Below are positions 31,906-39,476 of a stretch of 46,734 nt of DNA, one piece after another. The notes beneath the pieces are model-generated. The model had not been told where the DNA came from. It did not search any database and saw only the letters and a list, made by a program, of their open reading frames with translations. The stretch is from an uncultured Collinsella sp. (GTDB taxonomy: Bacteria > Actinomycetota > Coriobacteriia > Coriobacteriales > Coriobacteriaceae): positions 1 through 46,734 of the forward strand of contig CABUSR010000015.1 in assembly GCA_902494245.1 (NCBI GenBank), in the 5' to 3' direction. A program made the translations under genes and the position numbers. Each line of letters opens with the position of its first letter. The first letter of the stretch is position 1.

Positions 31906-32033
31906 AGAGCGCAAGCGAGGCCGCACCGCGCACCGCACAGCCTTTCCAATCGATTTCGAGCTCCGGCGTGCCCGGCGTGTTAAAAGCTACACCATTACAA
32001 TGGAGCGGATTCGCCAAATGCAAAGGAGTCGCC

Positions 32034-32945
32034 ATGTCTGCCTGCCCGCTGGTCGATTGCCATACCCACACCTCGTTCTCGGACGGCCATGCCTCGTTTG
32101 AAGACAACGTTCGCGCCGCTGCTGCGGCCGGCTGCCGCGTCATGGTCTCGGCCGACCATCTCACACTGCCCGCCAGCATGGATGCCAACTGCGAAGTGCA
32201 GGTTACTGAGGGCGACCTGCCGGCACATCGTCTGGCTTTTGAGGATGCTCGCAAGCTTGCCGCGCAAATCGCGCCGGAGCTCGAGCTTATCTATGGCTTT
32301 GAATGCGATTGGTACGAGGGCTGCGAGCCTTTGGTTGAGCGCTGGTCCCAGGACGCCGTCGTACGCCTGGGCAGCGTGCATTGGATTGGCAACCCAGGCG
32401 ATATCATGGCCGGTGCCGCGGGTACGGCGGGAACGGAAAACGTCGCTCGCCCCGATACACCCGATTCCCTTTGCGGCTGGATCGATGATGACACCAACCT
32501 GCATGTTTGGGAAAACCTGGGGGTACACGGCGTGTGGGAGCGCTACGTCGACGACTGGTGCCGCGCCTGCGGAAGCTCACTCAACTTTGACGTAATGGCC
32601 CATCCCGACCTGGTCATGCGCTTTTCGAAGGAAGGCTTTGCGCCCGACTTTGACCCGACGCCGTTCTGGGGGCAGATGGCCGAGTGCGCTCACGACACGG
32701 GCCGCCGCGTTGAGGTCTCGACCGCCGCGCCGCGCAAGGGGCTCGACGATTACTATCCCGCGACCGGGCTATTGCGTTGCTTCGCCCACGCCGAGGTACC
32801 CATCACCTTTGGCTCGGACGCACACCGCGCCTGCGACATCTGCTGGAACATCCGCGAGGCCCAGGCCCACGCTTACGACTGCGGCTACCGAACCTTCGAC
32901 ATCCCCCACCCCAACGGCGAATGGGAATCCACACCCCTCGACTAG
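32034..32945 (+). CDS. PHP-type histidinol-phosphatase
   Basis: A 303-aa PHP-domain phosphohydrolase, most likely removing phosphate from histidinol phosphate. Motifs are DCHTHTSFSDGHA (8-20), SADHLTL, the GFECDWYEG strand, LGSVHWIG, FDVMAHPDLV and FGSDAHRACD, giving the nine-ligand trinuclear metal site. It is convergent with the histidine operon, which has no other histidinol phosphatase (the HisB here is the dehydratase alone). That supports the assignment. AAAGGAG lies 6 nt before ATG 32034. Confidence 0.87.
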   Translation: MSACPLVDCHTHTSFSDGHASFEDNVRAAAAAGCRVMVSADHLTLPASMDANCEVQVTEGDLPAHRLAFEDARKLAAQIAPELELIYGFECDWYEGCEPLVERWSQDAVVRLGSVHWIGNPGDIMAGAAGTAGTENVARPDTPDSLCGWIDDDTNLHVWENLGVHGVWERYVDDWCRACGSSLNFDVMAHPDLVMRFSKEGFAPDFDPTPFWGQMAECAHDTGRRVEVSTAAPRKGLDDYYPATGLLRCFAHAEVPITFGSDAHRACDICWNIREAQAHAYDCGYRTFDIPHPNGEWESTPLD

Positions 32946-32957
32946 CCATCCCTTCAT

Positions 32958-33026
32958 AAGTTGCGGTGGAATAGGGATTGTTTTGCCTGATGAAGCGCTT
33001 AAACAGTCCCTATTTCACCGCAACTT
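32958..33026. repeat. TGCGGTGGAATAG palindrome, copy 2
   Basis: AAGTTGCGGTGGAATAGGG...TTGTTT and its inverse complement (ending CCCTATTTCACCGCAACTT) form a 26-bp stem with about 17 nt of loop. It is related to 26234-26301. It sits between the convergent PHP and hisE genes and may double as their terminator, although the T-tract is weak. Confidence 0.78.
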
Positions 33027-33065
33027 CCATGACCCCGTTACATCAACAAAGACTGTCCCAAACGA

Positions 33066-33383
33066 CTAGTGGCGGCGGGCGTTGAGTTCGCCGGCAAGCT
33101 CGTCGAGGGTGATACCGTAGCGCTCGAGCGTTACGAGCAGGTGGTAGACCAGGTCGCCGGCCTCGTAGCGAATGTGGTCGTGGTCGTTATCCTTGCAGGC
33201 CATGATCACCTCGCTCGCCTCCTCGGCAAGCTTCTTGAGCAGCTCGTCCTCGACGTCGGTCAGCAGGCGAGCGGTATAGCTCTCCTGCGGCGATGCGTCG
33301 CGACGGCCGTGAATCACCTCGGCGAGCCCCGTCAGCGTCTCGCCGATATTTCCATCCTGAACGTTTGCGGTGCGCACACCCAT
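33066..33383 (-). CDS. hisE: phosphoribosyl-ATP pyrophosphatase
   Basis: A 105-aa all-alpha MazG-like pyrophosphohydrolase for the second step of histidine synthesis (PR-ATP to PR-AMP). It shows SYTARLL, KKLAEEASEVIMACKD and RYEAGDLVYHLLV, with the conserved acidic metal ligands. It is a separate gene from hisI rather than the HisIE fusion of enteric bacteria. It is last in the his operon. Its stop codon falls inside a half-copy of the GGGGACAG palindrome family. AAAGGA precedes the start. Confidence 0.93.
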   Translation of the reverse strand: MGVRTANVQDGNIGETLTGLAEVIHGRRDASPQESYTARLLTDVEDELLKKLAEEASEVIMACKDNDHDHIRYEAGDLVYHLLVTLERYGITLDELAGELNARRH

Positions 33384-33427
33384 AGTTCAATCCTTTCTGG
33401 TGCCGAGCGTCTAATCGAGCGCCCGCC

Positions 33428-33757
33428 CTACGCGAGCTTCTTAAAGAAGCAGGTACGGTTGCCGGTGTGGCAGGCCGGACCCGGCGAGTCGACCTTGACC
33501 AGCAGCGTATCGCTATCGCAGTCGGCCCAGAGCTCCTTGACCGCTTGCATATTGCCGCTCGTCGCGCCCTTGTTCCAGAGCTCCTGGCGGCTGCGACTCC
33601 AAAACCACGTAGTCCCGGTCTTAAGCGTCAGCCCCACCGATTCCTCGTTCATCCAAGCAACCATAAGCACCTCACCGGTGTCATACTGCTGAACCACACA
33701 AGGAATCAACCCACGGGCGTCGTATTTCAGCTCGGTAGCATTTACCACCTCAGTCAT
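33428..33757 (-). CDS. hisI: phosphoribosyl-AMP cyclohydrolase
   Basis: A 109-aa metal-dependent cyclohydrolase opening the purine ring of PR-AMP (third step). Characteristic blocks are MVAWMNEES, TTWFWSRSRQELWNKGATSGN, the metal-binding DCDSD and the cysteines in GPACHTGNRTCFF. The gene begins with two consecutive ATGs behind GGGAGG; the second (33757) has the better spacing. It precedes hisE by 44 bp. Confidence 0.94.
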   Translation of the reverse strand: MTEVVNATELKYDARGLIPCVVQQYDTGEVLMVAWMNEESVGLTLKTGTTWFWSRSRQELWNKGATSGNMQAVKELWADCDSDTLLVKVDSPGPACHTGNRTCFFKKLA

Positions 33758-33799
33758 CATTCCTCCCAAGTAATTACCGTGAACATCGCAGGTCGGCGA

Positions 33800-33899
33800 G
33801 GCTTGCCCAGGTGCCGCAGGTTGCCGCGAAAGAGGAGCGACGCGTACTTTGGTACGCGAGCGACGGTTTGAACGGCAAGATGCGGTGCCTGGACAAGCC
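33800..33899 (+). repeat. 100-bp palindromic element, family 1 copy 2
   Basis: The left arm GGCTTGCCCAGGTGCCGCAG... (33800-33827) pairs with the right arm (33872-33899). The core 33828-33871 (GAAAGAGGAGCG, the hairpin CGCGTAC/GTACGCG, AGCGACGGTTTGA) differs from copy 1 (6493-6592) at only a few bases, while the arms differ clearly. It lies between hisF and hisI in the his operon, 18 bp past the hisF stop, so it is probably transcribed (as its complement) within the operon mRNA. Confidence 0.82.
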
Positions 33900-33917
33900 G
33901 CAGCGAAGCCCGCAGCA

Positions 33918-34700
33918 TTAGAAGTCCAACCTCACAGGAATACCCTGCGACGCCATATACTCCTTCACCTGGCGAATGCTGAAGGTTCCAAAGTGAAAGA
34001 CGCTCGCCGCCAGCACGGCATCGGCCTCGCCCTCGATCACACCCTCGGCAAAATGCTCGAGCGTGCCCACGCCGCCGCTCGCAATCACCGGAATCGGCAC
34101 CGCGCGCGCCACGGCGCGGGTGAGCGCCAGGTCGAAGCCAGCCTTGGTGCCGTCGCGGTCCATGCTGGTCAGCAGGATCTCGCCGGCGCCGCGACGAGCC
34201 GCCTCCTCGGCCCACGCCACCGCGTCGATGCCCGTGGCGTTGCGGCCGCCCGCCGTGAAGACCTCCCACTTGTCGGCACCAGATGCGCCGGGCAAACCGA
34301 CGCGCTTGGCATCGATCGCCACGACCACGGCCTGGCTACCAAACGCCGCGGCAGCCTGGCTAATCAGCGACGGGTCGCGCACGGCGGCAGAGTTGAGCGA
34401 CACCTTGTCAGCACCGGCGGCAACCATGGTGCGCATGCCTGCCAGGTCGCGAAAGCCGCCGCCCACGGTATAGGGAATGGCCAGCTCCTCGGCTGCGTGC
34501 GCCGCCATCTCGATGGTCGTCGCGCGGTTGTCGCTCGTCGCGGTAATGTCCAGGAAGACGACCTCGTCCGCACCCTCGCGGTCGTAGGCACGCGCCAGCT
34601 CCACCGGATCGCCCGCATCGCGCAGGCTCACAAAGTTGACGCCCTTGACCACACGGCCGTCCTTGACGTCCAGGCAGGGAATCACACGTTTGGTAAGCAT
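33918..34700 (-). CDS. hisF: imidazole glycerol phosphate synthase, cyclase subunit
   Basis: A 260-aa TIM-barrel subunit that uses ammonia from HisH to make imidazole glycerol phosphate and AICAR. Catalytic Asp is in IPCLDVKDGRVVKGV and the second in LLTSMDRDGTKAG. Phosphate-binding loops are TVGGGFR and VIASGGVGTLEHF. AICAR released here feeds PurH, also encoded in this window. It starts 3 bp after the hisA stop behind GGGGAGGAG. Confidence 0.97.
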   Translation of the reverse strand: MLTKRVIPCLDVKDGRVVKGVNFVSLRDAGDPVELARAYDREGADEVVFLDITATSDNRATTIEMAAHAAEELAIPYTVGGGFRDLAGMRTMVAAGADKVSLNSAAVRDPSLISQAAAAFGSQAVVVAIDAKRVGLPGASGADKWEVFTAGGRNATGIDAVAWAEEAARRGAGEILLTSMDRDGTKAGFDLALTRAVARAVPIPVIASGGVGTLEHFAEGVIEGEADAVLAASVFHFGTFSIRQVKEYMASQGIPVRLDF

Positions 34701-34703
34701 GGG

Positions 34704-35447
34704 CTACTCCTCCCCTCGGACGGCGTCCAGCGCCTGGGTCAGCGTAAAGTTGCCCTCGTAGAGTGCGCGACCGGTAATGGCACCTTCAATCGCGCCCTCA
34801 CCCACTGCGGCCAGCGCACGGATGTCGTCGAGCGTCGAGATGCCGCCCGATGCCACGACGGGAAAGCCCGCGACCTCGGCCACATGGCGATACGCCGCCA
34901 CATCGATGCCCGTCTGCATGCCATCGCGCGCGATGTCGGTATACACCAGATGCTTAAAGCCCAGCTCGGAAAGCTGCGCCACGGCATCGTCGAGCGCCAC
35001 ACCCGCGCCGTCGCGCCAGCCGTTCACCTTGACCTGGCCGTCGCGTGCGGCAATATCTGCCACCAACAGCTCGCCAAAGCCTTGGGCCGCCACCTCGGCA
35101 AAACCCGGCTCGGTCACGAGCACCGTGCCTAGTGCGATGCGGCGCGCACCGTAGCCGGCCAACTCGTCGATGCGCGCGAGCGAGCGGACGCCGCCGCCCA
35201 CGTCCACGGACAGACCGTTGACGCCGCAGATAGCCTTGATCGCCGCCGAGTTGGCAGCGCATGCGTCCTCGTCCTCGCCAAAGGCAGCGGACAGATCGAC
35301 GACGTGCACCCAGCTTGCGCCCTGCTCGGCAAACGAGCGGGCAACGGCCACGGGGTCGTCGGAATATACCTTGCAGCGACTCCGGTCGCCGCGCTCCAGG
35401 CGCACGACCTTGCCGCCGATCAGATCGATTGCGGGAAACAGGATCAT
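34704..35447 (-). CDS. hisA: ProFAR isomerase
   Basis: A 247-aa TIM-barrel isomerase (ProFAR to PRFAR). Catalytic Asp lies in FPAIDLIGGKVVRLERGD and Asp in YTDIARDGMQTG. Phosphate sites are VDVGGGVRSLA and VASGGISTLDDI. The start ATG overlaps the hisH stop in ATGA, showing tight coupling. GAGGAGG precedes it inside hisH. Confidence 0.97.
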   Translation of the reverse strand: MILFPAIDLIGGKVVRLERGDRSRCKVYSDDPVAVARSFAEQGASWVHVVDLSAAFGEDEDACAANSAAIKAICGVNGLSVDVGGGVRSLARIDELAGYGARRIALGTVLVTEPGFAEVAAQGFGELLVADIAARDGQVKVNGWRDGAGVALDDAVAQLSELGFKHLVYTDIARDGMQTGIDVAAYRHVAEVAGFPVVASGGISTLDDIRALAAVGEGAIEGAITGRALYEGNFTLTQALDAVRGEE

Positions 35448-36145
35448 CGGCCGGCCTCCTCGACGATGTTGACGAAGTTCTTAAGGATGCGCTGACCCAG
35501 CGCGGAGGATTTCTCGGGATGGAACTGGCAACCCCACACGTTGCCATGGCGCACGATGCACGGGAAGCTCCGCGTATAGTGCGTGCGCGCCAGCACATCG
35601 GCGGCATCGGCGTCGTCGGCCACCGCGTAGCTGTGGGTGAAGTACATGTTGGCACCCTCGGCAAAACCAGCAAGCAGCGGATCGGCCGCGCCGGCGGGCG
35701 TCATGTGCACCTGGTCCCAGCCCACGTGCGGCACCTTCAGGCGGCTCGACTCCAAGCGTGTGCACGAGCCGCGCATAATACCCAGGCCATCGACCCAGAG
35801 GGCACCGGCCCGCTCGGAGGTGTTGCCGTCGGCGACCGCGCCCTCGTCCGCAGGCACGCCCTCGTTGCCGCGCTCAAAAAACAACTGAAGGCCCAGGCAG
35901 ACGCCGAGCAGCGGAGTTCCGGCGGCGACGGCATCGAGCACCGCGTCCGCCTCGCCGCTCTGGCGCATAAAGGCGATCGCGTCATAGAACGCGCCCACGC
36001 CCGGGATGACCAGGCCGTCGGCATTGCGGATCTGCTCCGGATCGTCCGACGTGCAGGCGGCGGCACCGGCGCGCGCAAGCCCGCGCGCAACGCTAGACAA
36101 GTTGCCCTTGTGGTAGTCGACCACCACGATCTTCGGTTCGCCCAC
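35444..36145 (-). CDS. hisH: imidazole glycerol phosphate synthase, glutaminase subunit
   Basis: A 233-aa class I glutamine amidotransferase delivering ammonia to HisF. The nucleophile is the Cys in GVCLGLQLFFE. The oxyanion block is VIPGVGAFYDA, and the His-Glu pair is in CQFHPEKSS. The start is GTG with the SD AGGGAGGGG. A GGGGACAGG palindrome lies between it and hisB. It overlaps hisA by 4 bp. Confidence 0.96.
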   Translation of the reverse strand: MGEPKIVVVDYHKGNLSSVARGLARAGAAACTSDDPEQIRNADGLVIPGVGAFYDAIAFMRQSGEADAVLDAVAAGTPLLGVCLGLQLFFERGNEGVPADEGAVADGNTSERAGALWVDGLGIMRGSCTRLESSRLKVPHVGWDQVHMTPAGAADPLLAGFAEGANMYFTHSYAVADDADAADVLARTHYTRSFPCIVRHGNVWGCQFHPEKSSALGQRILKNFVNIVEEAGR

Positions 36146-36171
36146 GCGACCCCTCCCTTATCTCATCGTCC

Positions 36172-36213
36172 AAAACCACCACAAAGGGGACAGGCACCTT
36201 CGTAGTGGTTTTT
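36172..36213. repeat. palindrome with GGGGACAGGCACC core
   Basis: AAAACCACCAC and GTAGTGGTTTT flank AAAGGGGACAGGCACCTTC. The GGGGACAGGCACC word and fold resemble extragenic repeats associated with REP-type transposases in other bacteria; that link is family knowledge, not shown here. It lies between hisB and hisH within the his operon. Confidence 0.65.
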
Positions 36214-36226
36214 GCCTTTGTTGCGG

Positions 36227-36814
36227 TTACAGCGAGCCCTTGGTGCTGGGAATGCCCTGCACGCGGGGATCGAGCTCGCAGGCATGACGCATCGTGCGGC
36301 CCACGGCCTTAAAGGCGGCCTCGATAATGTGATGCGAGTTACCGCCCGCCAACTCGCGCACGTGGAGCGTGAGCTTGGCATCGCGTGCGAAGGCGTAGAA
36401 GAACTCGACGGCCAGCTCGGTATCGAAGCTGCCCACGCGCTCGGTCGGCACGGGCAGCTCGCAATAGGCCTGTCCGCGACCCGAGATGTCCACGGCGGCC
36501 ATCACGAGCGTCTCGTCCATGGCGATCGCCGCGTCGGCAAAGCGCGTAATACCCGCTTTATCGCCCAGCGCCTGGCAAAACGCCTCGCCCAGCACAATAC
36601 CCGTGTCCTCGACGGTATGGTGCGCGTCGACTTCCACGTCGCCTACCGCATGTACCGTCAAATCGAACAGACCATGACGGCCAAAGGCGTTGAGCATGTG
36701 GTCGAAAAACGGCACGCCGGTCGAGATATCGCACACGCCGCATCCGTCCAGGTCGAGTTTGACAACAATATCGGTCTCCCCCGTCTTACGGGTCACCTCG
36801 GCATAGCGGCCCAT
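36227..36814 (-). CDS. hisB: imidazoleglycerol-phosphate dehydratase
   Basis: A 195-aa single-function IGP dehydratase. The manganese-binding HH motifs are VDAHHTVEDTG and NSHHIIEAAFKA. FFDHMLNAFGRHG and AIAMDETLVMAAVDISGR are family blocks. It lacks the N-terminal histidinol-phosphatase of enteric HisB, consistent with a separate PHP enzyme. The ATG directly follows the hisC stop, with the SD inside hisC. Confidence 0.96.
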   Translation of the reverse strand: MGRYAEVTRKTGETDIVVKLDLDGCGVCDISTGVPFFDHMLNAFGRHGLFDLTVHAVGDVEVDAHHTVEDTGIVLGEAFCQALGDKAGITRFADAAIAMDETLVMAAVDISGRGQAYCELPVPTERVGSFDTELAVEFFYAFARDAKLTLHVRELAGGNSHHIIEAAFKAVGRTMRHACELDPRVQGIPSTKGSL

Positions 36815-37930
36815 CTACATCTCCTCCTTCACCAGCGCGGCAAACGCAGCCAGCACCTCATCATTTTCCTGCGGGGTACCCACGGTGATGCGCAGGCAGT
36901 CCGCGAGCCCCGGCGCATAGCTAAAATCGCGCACCAAAATCGAACACTCATCGCGCAGACGCTCGCGCACGCGCGTGGCATGCGGCGTGCGCACGAGCAC
37001 AAAGTTCGCCGCACTCGGCCATGCCTCCACGGGCAGACCCTCGGCAGCCATCGAGCGCAGGGCGGCCAGTTCGCGCTCGCGCTCGGATGCGACCTGTGCC
37101 ACCACGGGCGCATACGCATCGCAGGCGCGCACGCAGGCAAGCGCCGCCGCCTGGCTCAGCACGTTGACCGAATAGATCTGGCGAATCGCCGCGAACACCT
37201 CGATAACCTCGGGTGCCGCGATCACGTAACCCAGACGCGTGCCGGCGGCGCCAAACGCCTTGGACAGCGTGTGCAGAATCATCAGGTTGGGGTGCTCGGC
37301 GATAAGGCCCTGCGCCGTGGTGGCCGCGCCAAACGAATCGTCGGCAAACTCAACGTAGGCCTCGTCGACCATAACCATGCCGGGGCACGCATCGCACAGG
37401 GCCGCGACAAAGTCGAGCGGGGCCACGTCGCCCGTTGGATTGTTGGGCGAGGTCACGATCGCCAGGTTGCACGCGGGCGCCGCGGCGAGCACCGCCGCCT
37501 GGTCGAGCTCAAAGCTCGCCGGGTCACGCCACACGTCGCGCACCTCGGTCTGGCACAGCGACGCAAAGAAGGCGTACTCGCTAAAGCACGGCGGGCAGTT
37601 GAGCAGAGTCCGCCCCGCGCCGCCAAACGCCAGCAGGTAGTTATAGAGCAGCTCATCGCCGCCGTTGCCCACGCAGATGTTCTCGCGCGTCACGCCATGC
37701 CAGGCAGCAAGCTCGTCGCGCAGGTCGTTGGACATGGGATCGGGATAGCGGTTGAGCGGCGTGGCAGCAAGGGCGGCGTCGACCGCCTCGCGCACGCCGG
37801 CGGGCACGGGATAGGTGTTCTCGTTGGCCGAAAGGTTGATGCGCGTGGGCGTAAAGTTGGGATCATAGGGCTCAATACCGGCCAAGTAGGGCTGGACGAG
37901 CTCCTTCATGCGGGGCGTCAGCTCGGCCAT
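36815..37930 (-). CDS. hisC: histidinol-phosphate aminotransferase
   Basis: A 371-aa fold-type I PLP enzyme converting imidazole acetol phosphate to histidinol phosphate. Motifs are LSANENTYPVP, VGNGGDELL, SPNNPTGDV, DEAYVEF, and the PLP lysine in HTLSKAFGAAGTRLGY. An upstream in-frame extension overlaps hisD and is discarded. ATG 37930 follows the hisD stop by one base. Confidence 0.96.
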   Translation of the reverse strand: MAELTPRMKELVQPYLAGIEPYDPNFTPTRINLSANENTYPVPAGVREAVDAALAATPLNRYPDPMSNDLRDELAAWHGVTRENICVGNGGDELLYNYLLAFGGAGRTLLNCPPCFSEYAFFASLCQTEVRDVWRDPASFELDQAAVLAAAPACNLAIVTSPNNPTGDVAPLDFVAALCDACPGMVMVDEAYVEFADDSFGAATTAQGLIAEHPNLMILHTLSKAFGAAGTRLGYVIAAPEVIEVFAAIRQIYSVNVLSQAAALACVRACDAYAPVVAQVASERERELAALRSMAAEGLPVEAWPSAANFVLVRTPHATRVRERLRDECSILVRDFSYAPGLADCLRITVGTPQENDEVLAAFAALVKEEM

Positions 37931-37931
37931 A

Positions 37932-39371
37932 TTAGGCCTCCTTGCCAGTCGCGCCAACGCCATCCTCGCCCGCAGCCGCCGCCAGGTCCACGCCCTCGGC
38001 AACCGTCGCCACGGCGTCGCCCGGCCAGGCAACCTTGGTCAGGTCGGCCGCGGCCAGCGACTCAGCGCTCACGGAGTCCTCGCCCTGCTCCAGCACACGG
38101 CGACGCAGTGCAGCGGAAAGCGCGTGCGCCCACAGGCCCTCTGCCTCGGCCAGGCGCTGCGTGGCGGGAGCGTCGGAAAGCAGGCCCTCGGGCGTATAGC
38201 AAATGACGCTCGAGCGCTTGACGAACTCCTCCACCGAAAGCGGGTTGGAGAACATGGCCGTGCCGCCGGTCGGCAGCGTGTGGTTGGGGCCGGCGACGTA
38301 ATCGCCGAGCGGCTCGGAGCTCCAGGCGCCCACAAAGATGGCGCCGGCGTTGCGAATGCCGCCGAGCAGGCCCATCGCATCCTTGCAGTGCAGCTCCAGG
38401 TGCTCGGGCGCCACGGTGTTCACGGCCTCGACGGCGGCAGCCATGTCGGCGGCCACCACGATAGCGCCCTCGTTATCGAGTGAGGCGCGCGTGATCTCGG
38501 CACGCGGGGACTGCGCCACCAGAATGTCGATGCCCGCCTCGACCTCGCGCGCAAACTGCTCGTCGCAGGTCACCAGATAGCAAGCTGCCAGCGGATCGTG
38601 CTCGGCCTGGGCCATCAGGTCTGCCGCGACCACCATGGGCTTGGCCGTGGCATCGGCCAGCACGCAGACCTCGGACGGGCCGGCGACCATGTCGATGCCC
38701 ACGTCGCCCGAGACAATCTGCTTGGCCGCGGCGACAAAGGCGTTGCCCGGGCCGGTGATCTTGTCGACGCGCGGAATGGTCTCGGTGCCGTAAGCCAGCG
38801 CGGCCACGGCCTGGGCGCCGCCCACCATATAGATCTCGTCCACGCCGCCGAGCTTTGCCGCGGCGAGCGTGTAGGGGCTGATCAGGCCGTCTTTTTGCGG
38901 CGGGGTCACCATGACCACGCGCTTGACGCCGGCGACCTTGGCGGGAATGGCGTTCATGAGCACCGTGGAGGGATACTGCGCGCGGCCGCCCGGCACATAG
39001 ATGCCGGCCGCCGCGAGCGGGGTCACCTTAACGCCGAGTATCGTGCCGTCCGGGCGCGTGGTAAACCAGCTCTGCTCGACCTCGCGCTGGTGGAACTCGC
39101 GAATCTGGCGTGCAGCCTTCTCGAGCGCCGCGACAAAGGCCGGATCGAGGCCTTCGAGCGCGGCATCGATCTGCTCCTGCGGCAAGCGGAAGCTCTGCAG
39201 CTCGACACCGTCAAAACGCTGACAGTAATCGCGCACTGCGGCATCGCCGTTGGCACGCACGTTGGCCACGATATCGCGGGCGGCGTCGACGATGTTTTGC
39301 GGCAGCACGCCCTTGCGGTTGAGCTGGTTGGTAACGAGGCGCTCGCCGGGAGCAAGCTTGATGGTCTTCAT
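37932..39371 (-). CDS. hisD: histidinol dehydrogenase
   Basis: A 479-aa zinc-dependent dehydrogenase carrying out the last two oxidations to histidine. Typical blocks are VYVPGGRAQYPS, GGAQAVAALAYGT, GPGNAFVAAAKQ and AGPSEVCVLAD, and the C-terminal YVAGPNHTLPTGG. The protein is about 45 residues longer than the usual 430-435; the excess is an Ala/Asp-rich tail ending GEDGVGATGKEA. AGGGGA precedes the ATG. Confidence 0.97.
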   Translation of the reverse strand: MKTIKLAPGERLVTNQLNRKGVLPQNIVDAARDIVANVRANGDAAVRDYCQRFDGVELQSFRLPQEQIDAALEGLDPAFVAALEKAARQIREFHQREVEQSWFTTRPDGTILGVKVTPLAAAGIYVPGGRAQYPSTVLMNAIPAKVAGVKRVVMVTPPQKDGLISPYTLAAAKLGGVDEIYMVGGAQAVAALAYGTETIPRVDKITGPGNAFVAAAKQIVSGDVGIDMVAGPSEVCVLADATAKPMVVAADLMAQAEHDPLAACYLVTCDEQFAREVEAGIDILVAQSPRAEITRASLDNEGAIVVAADMAAAVEAVNTVAPEHLELHCKDAMGLLGGIRNAGAIFVGAWSSEPLGDYVAGPNHTLPTGGTAMFSNPLSVEEFVKRSSVICYTPEGLLSDAPATQRLAEAEGLWAHALSAALRRRVLEQGEDSVSAESLAAADLTKVAWPGDAVATVAEGVDLAAAAGEDGVGATGKEA

Positions 39372-39476
39372 ATCGGTATCCCCTATCGGTCGATGTTGTG
39401 TTCGAAAAACGTGAGGCCGGGCGGCGGTGCCAATCGGCCCGCAGCCCGTACGTTGGGACGCCCGTGCGCGCTCGCG

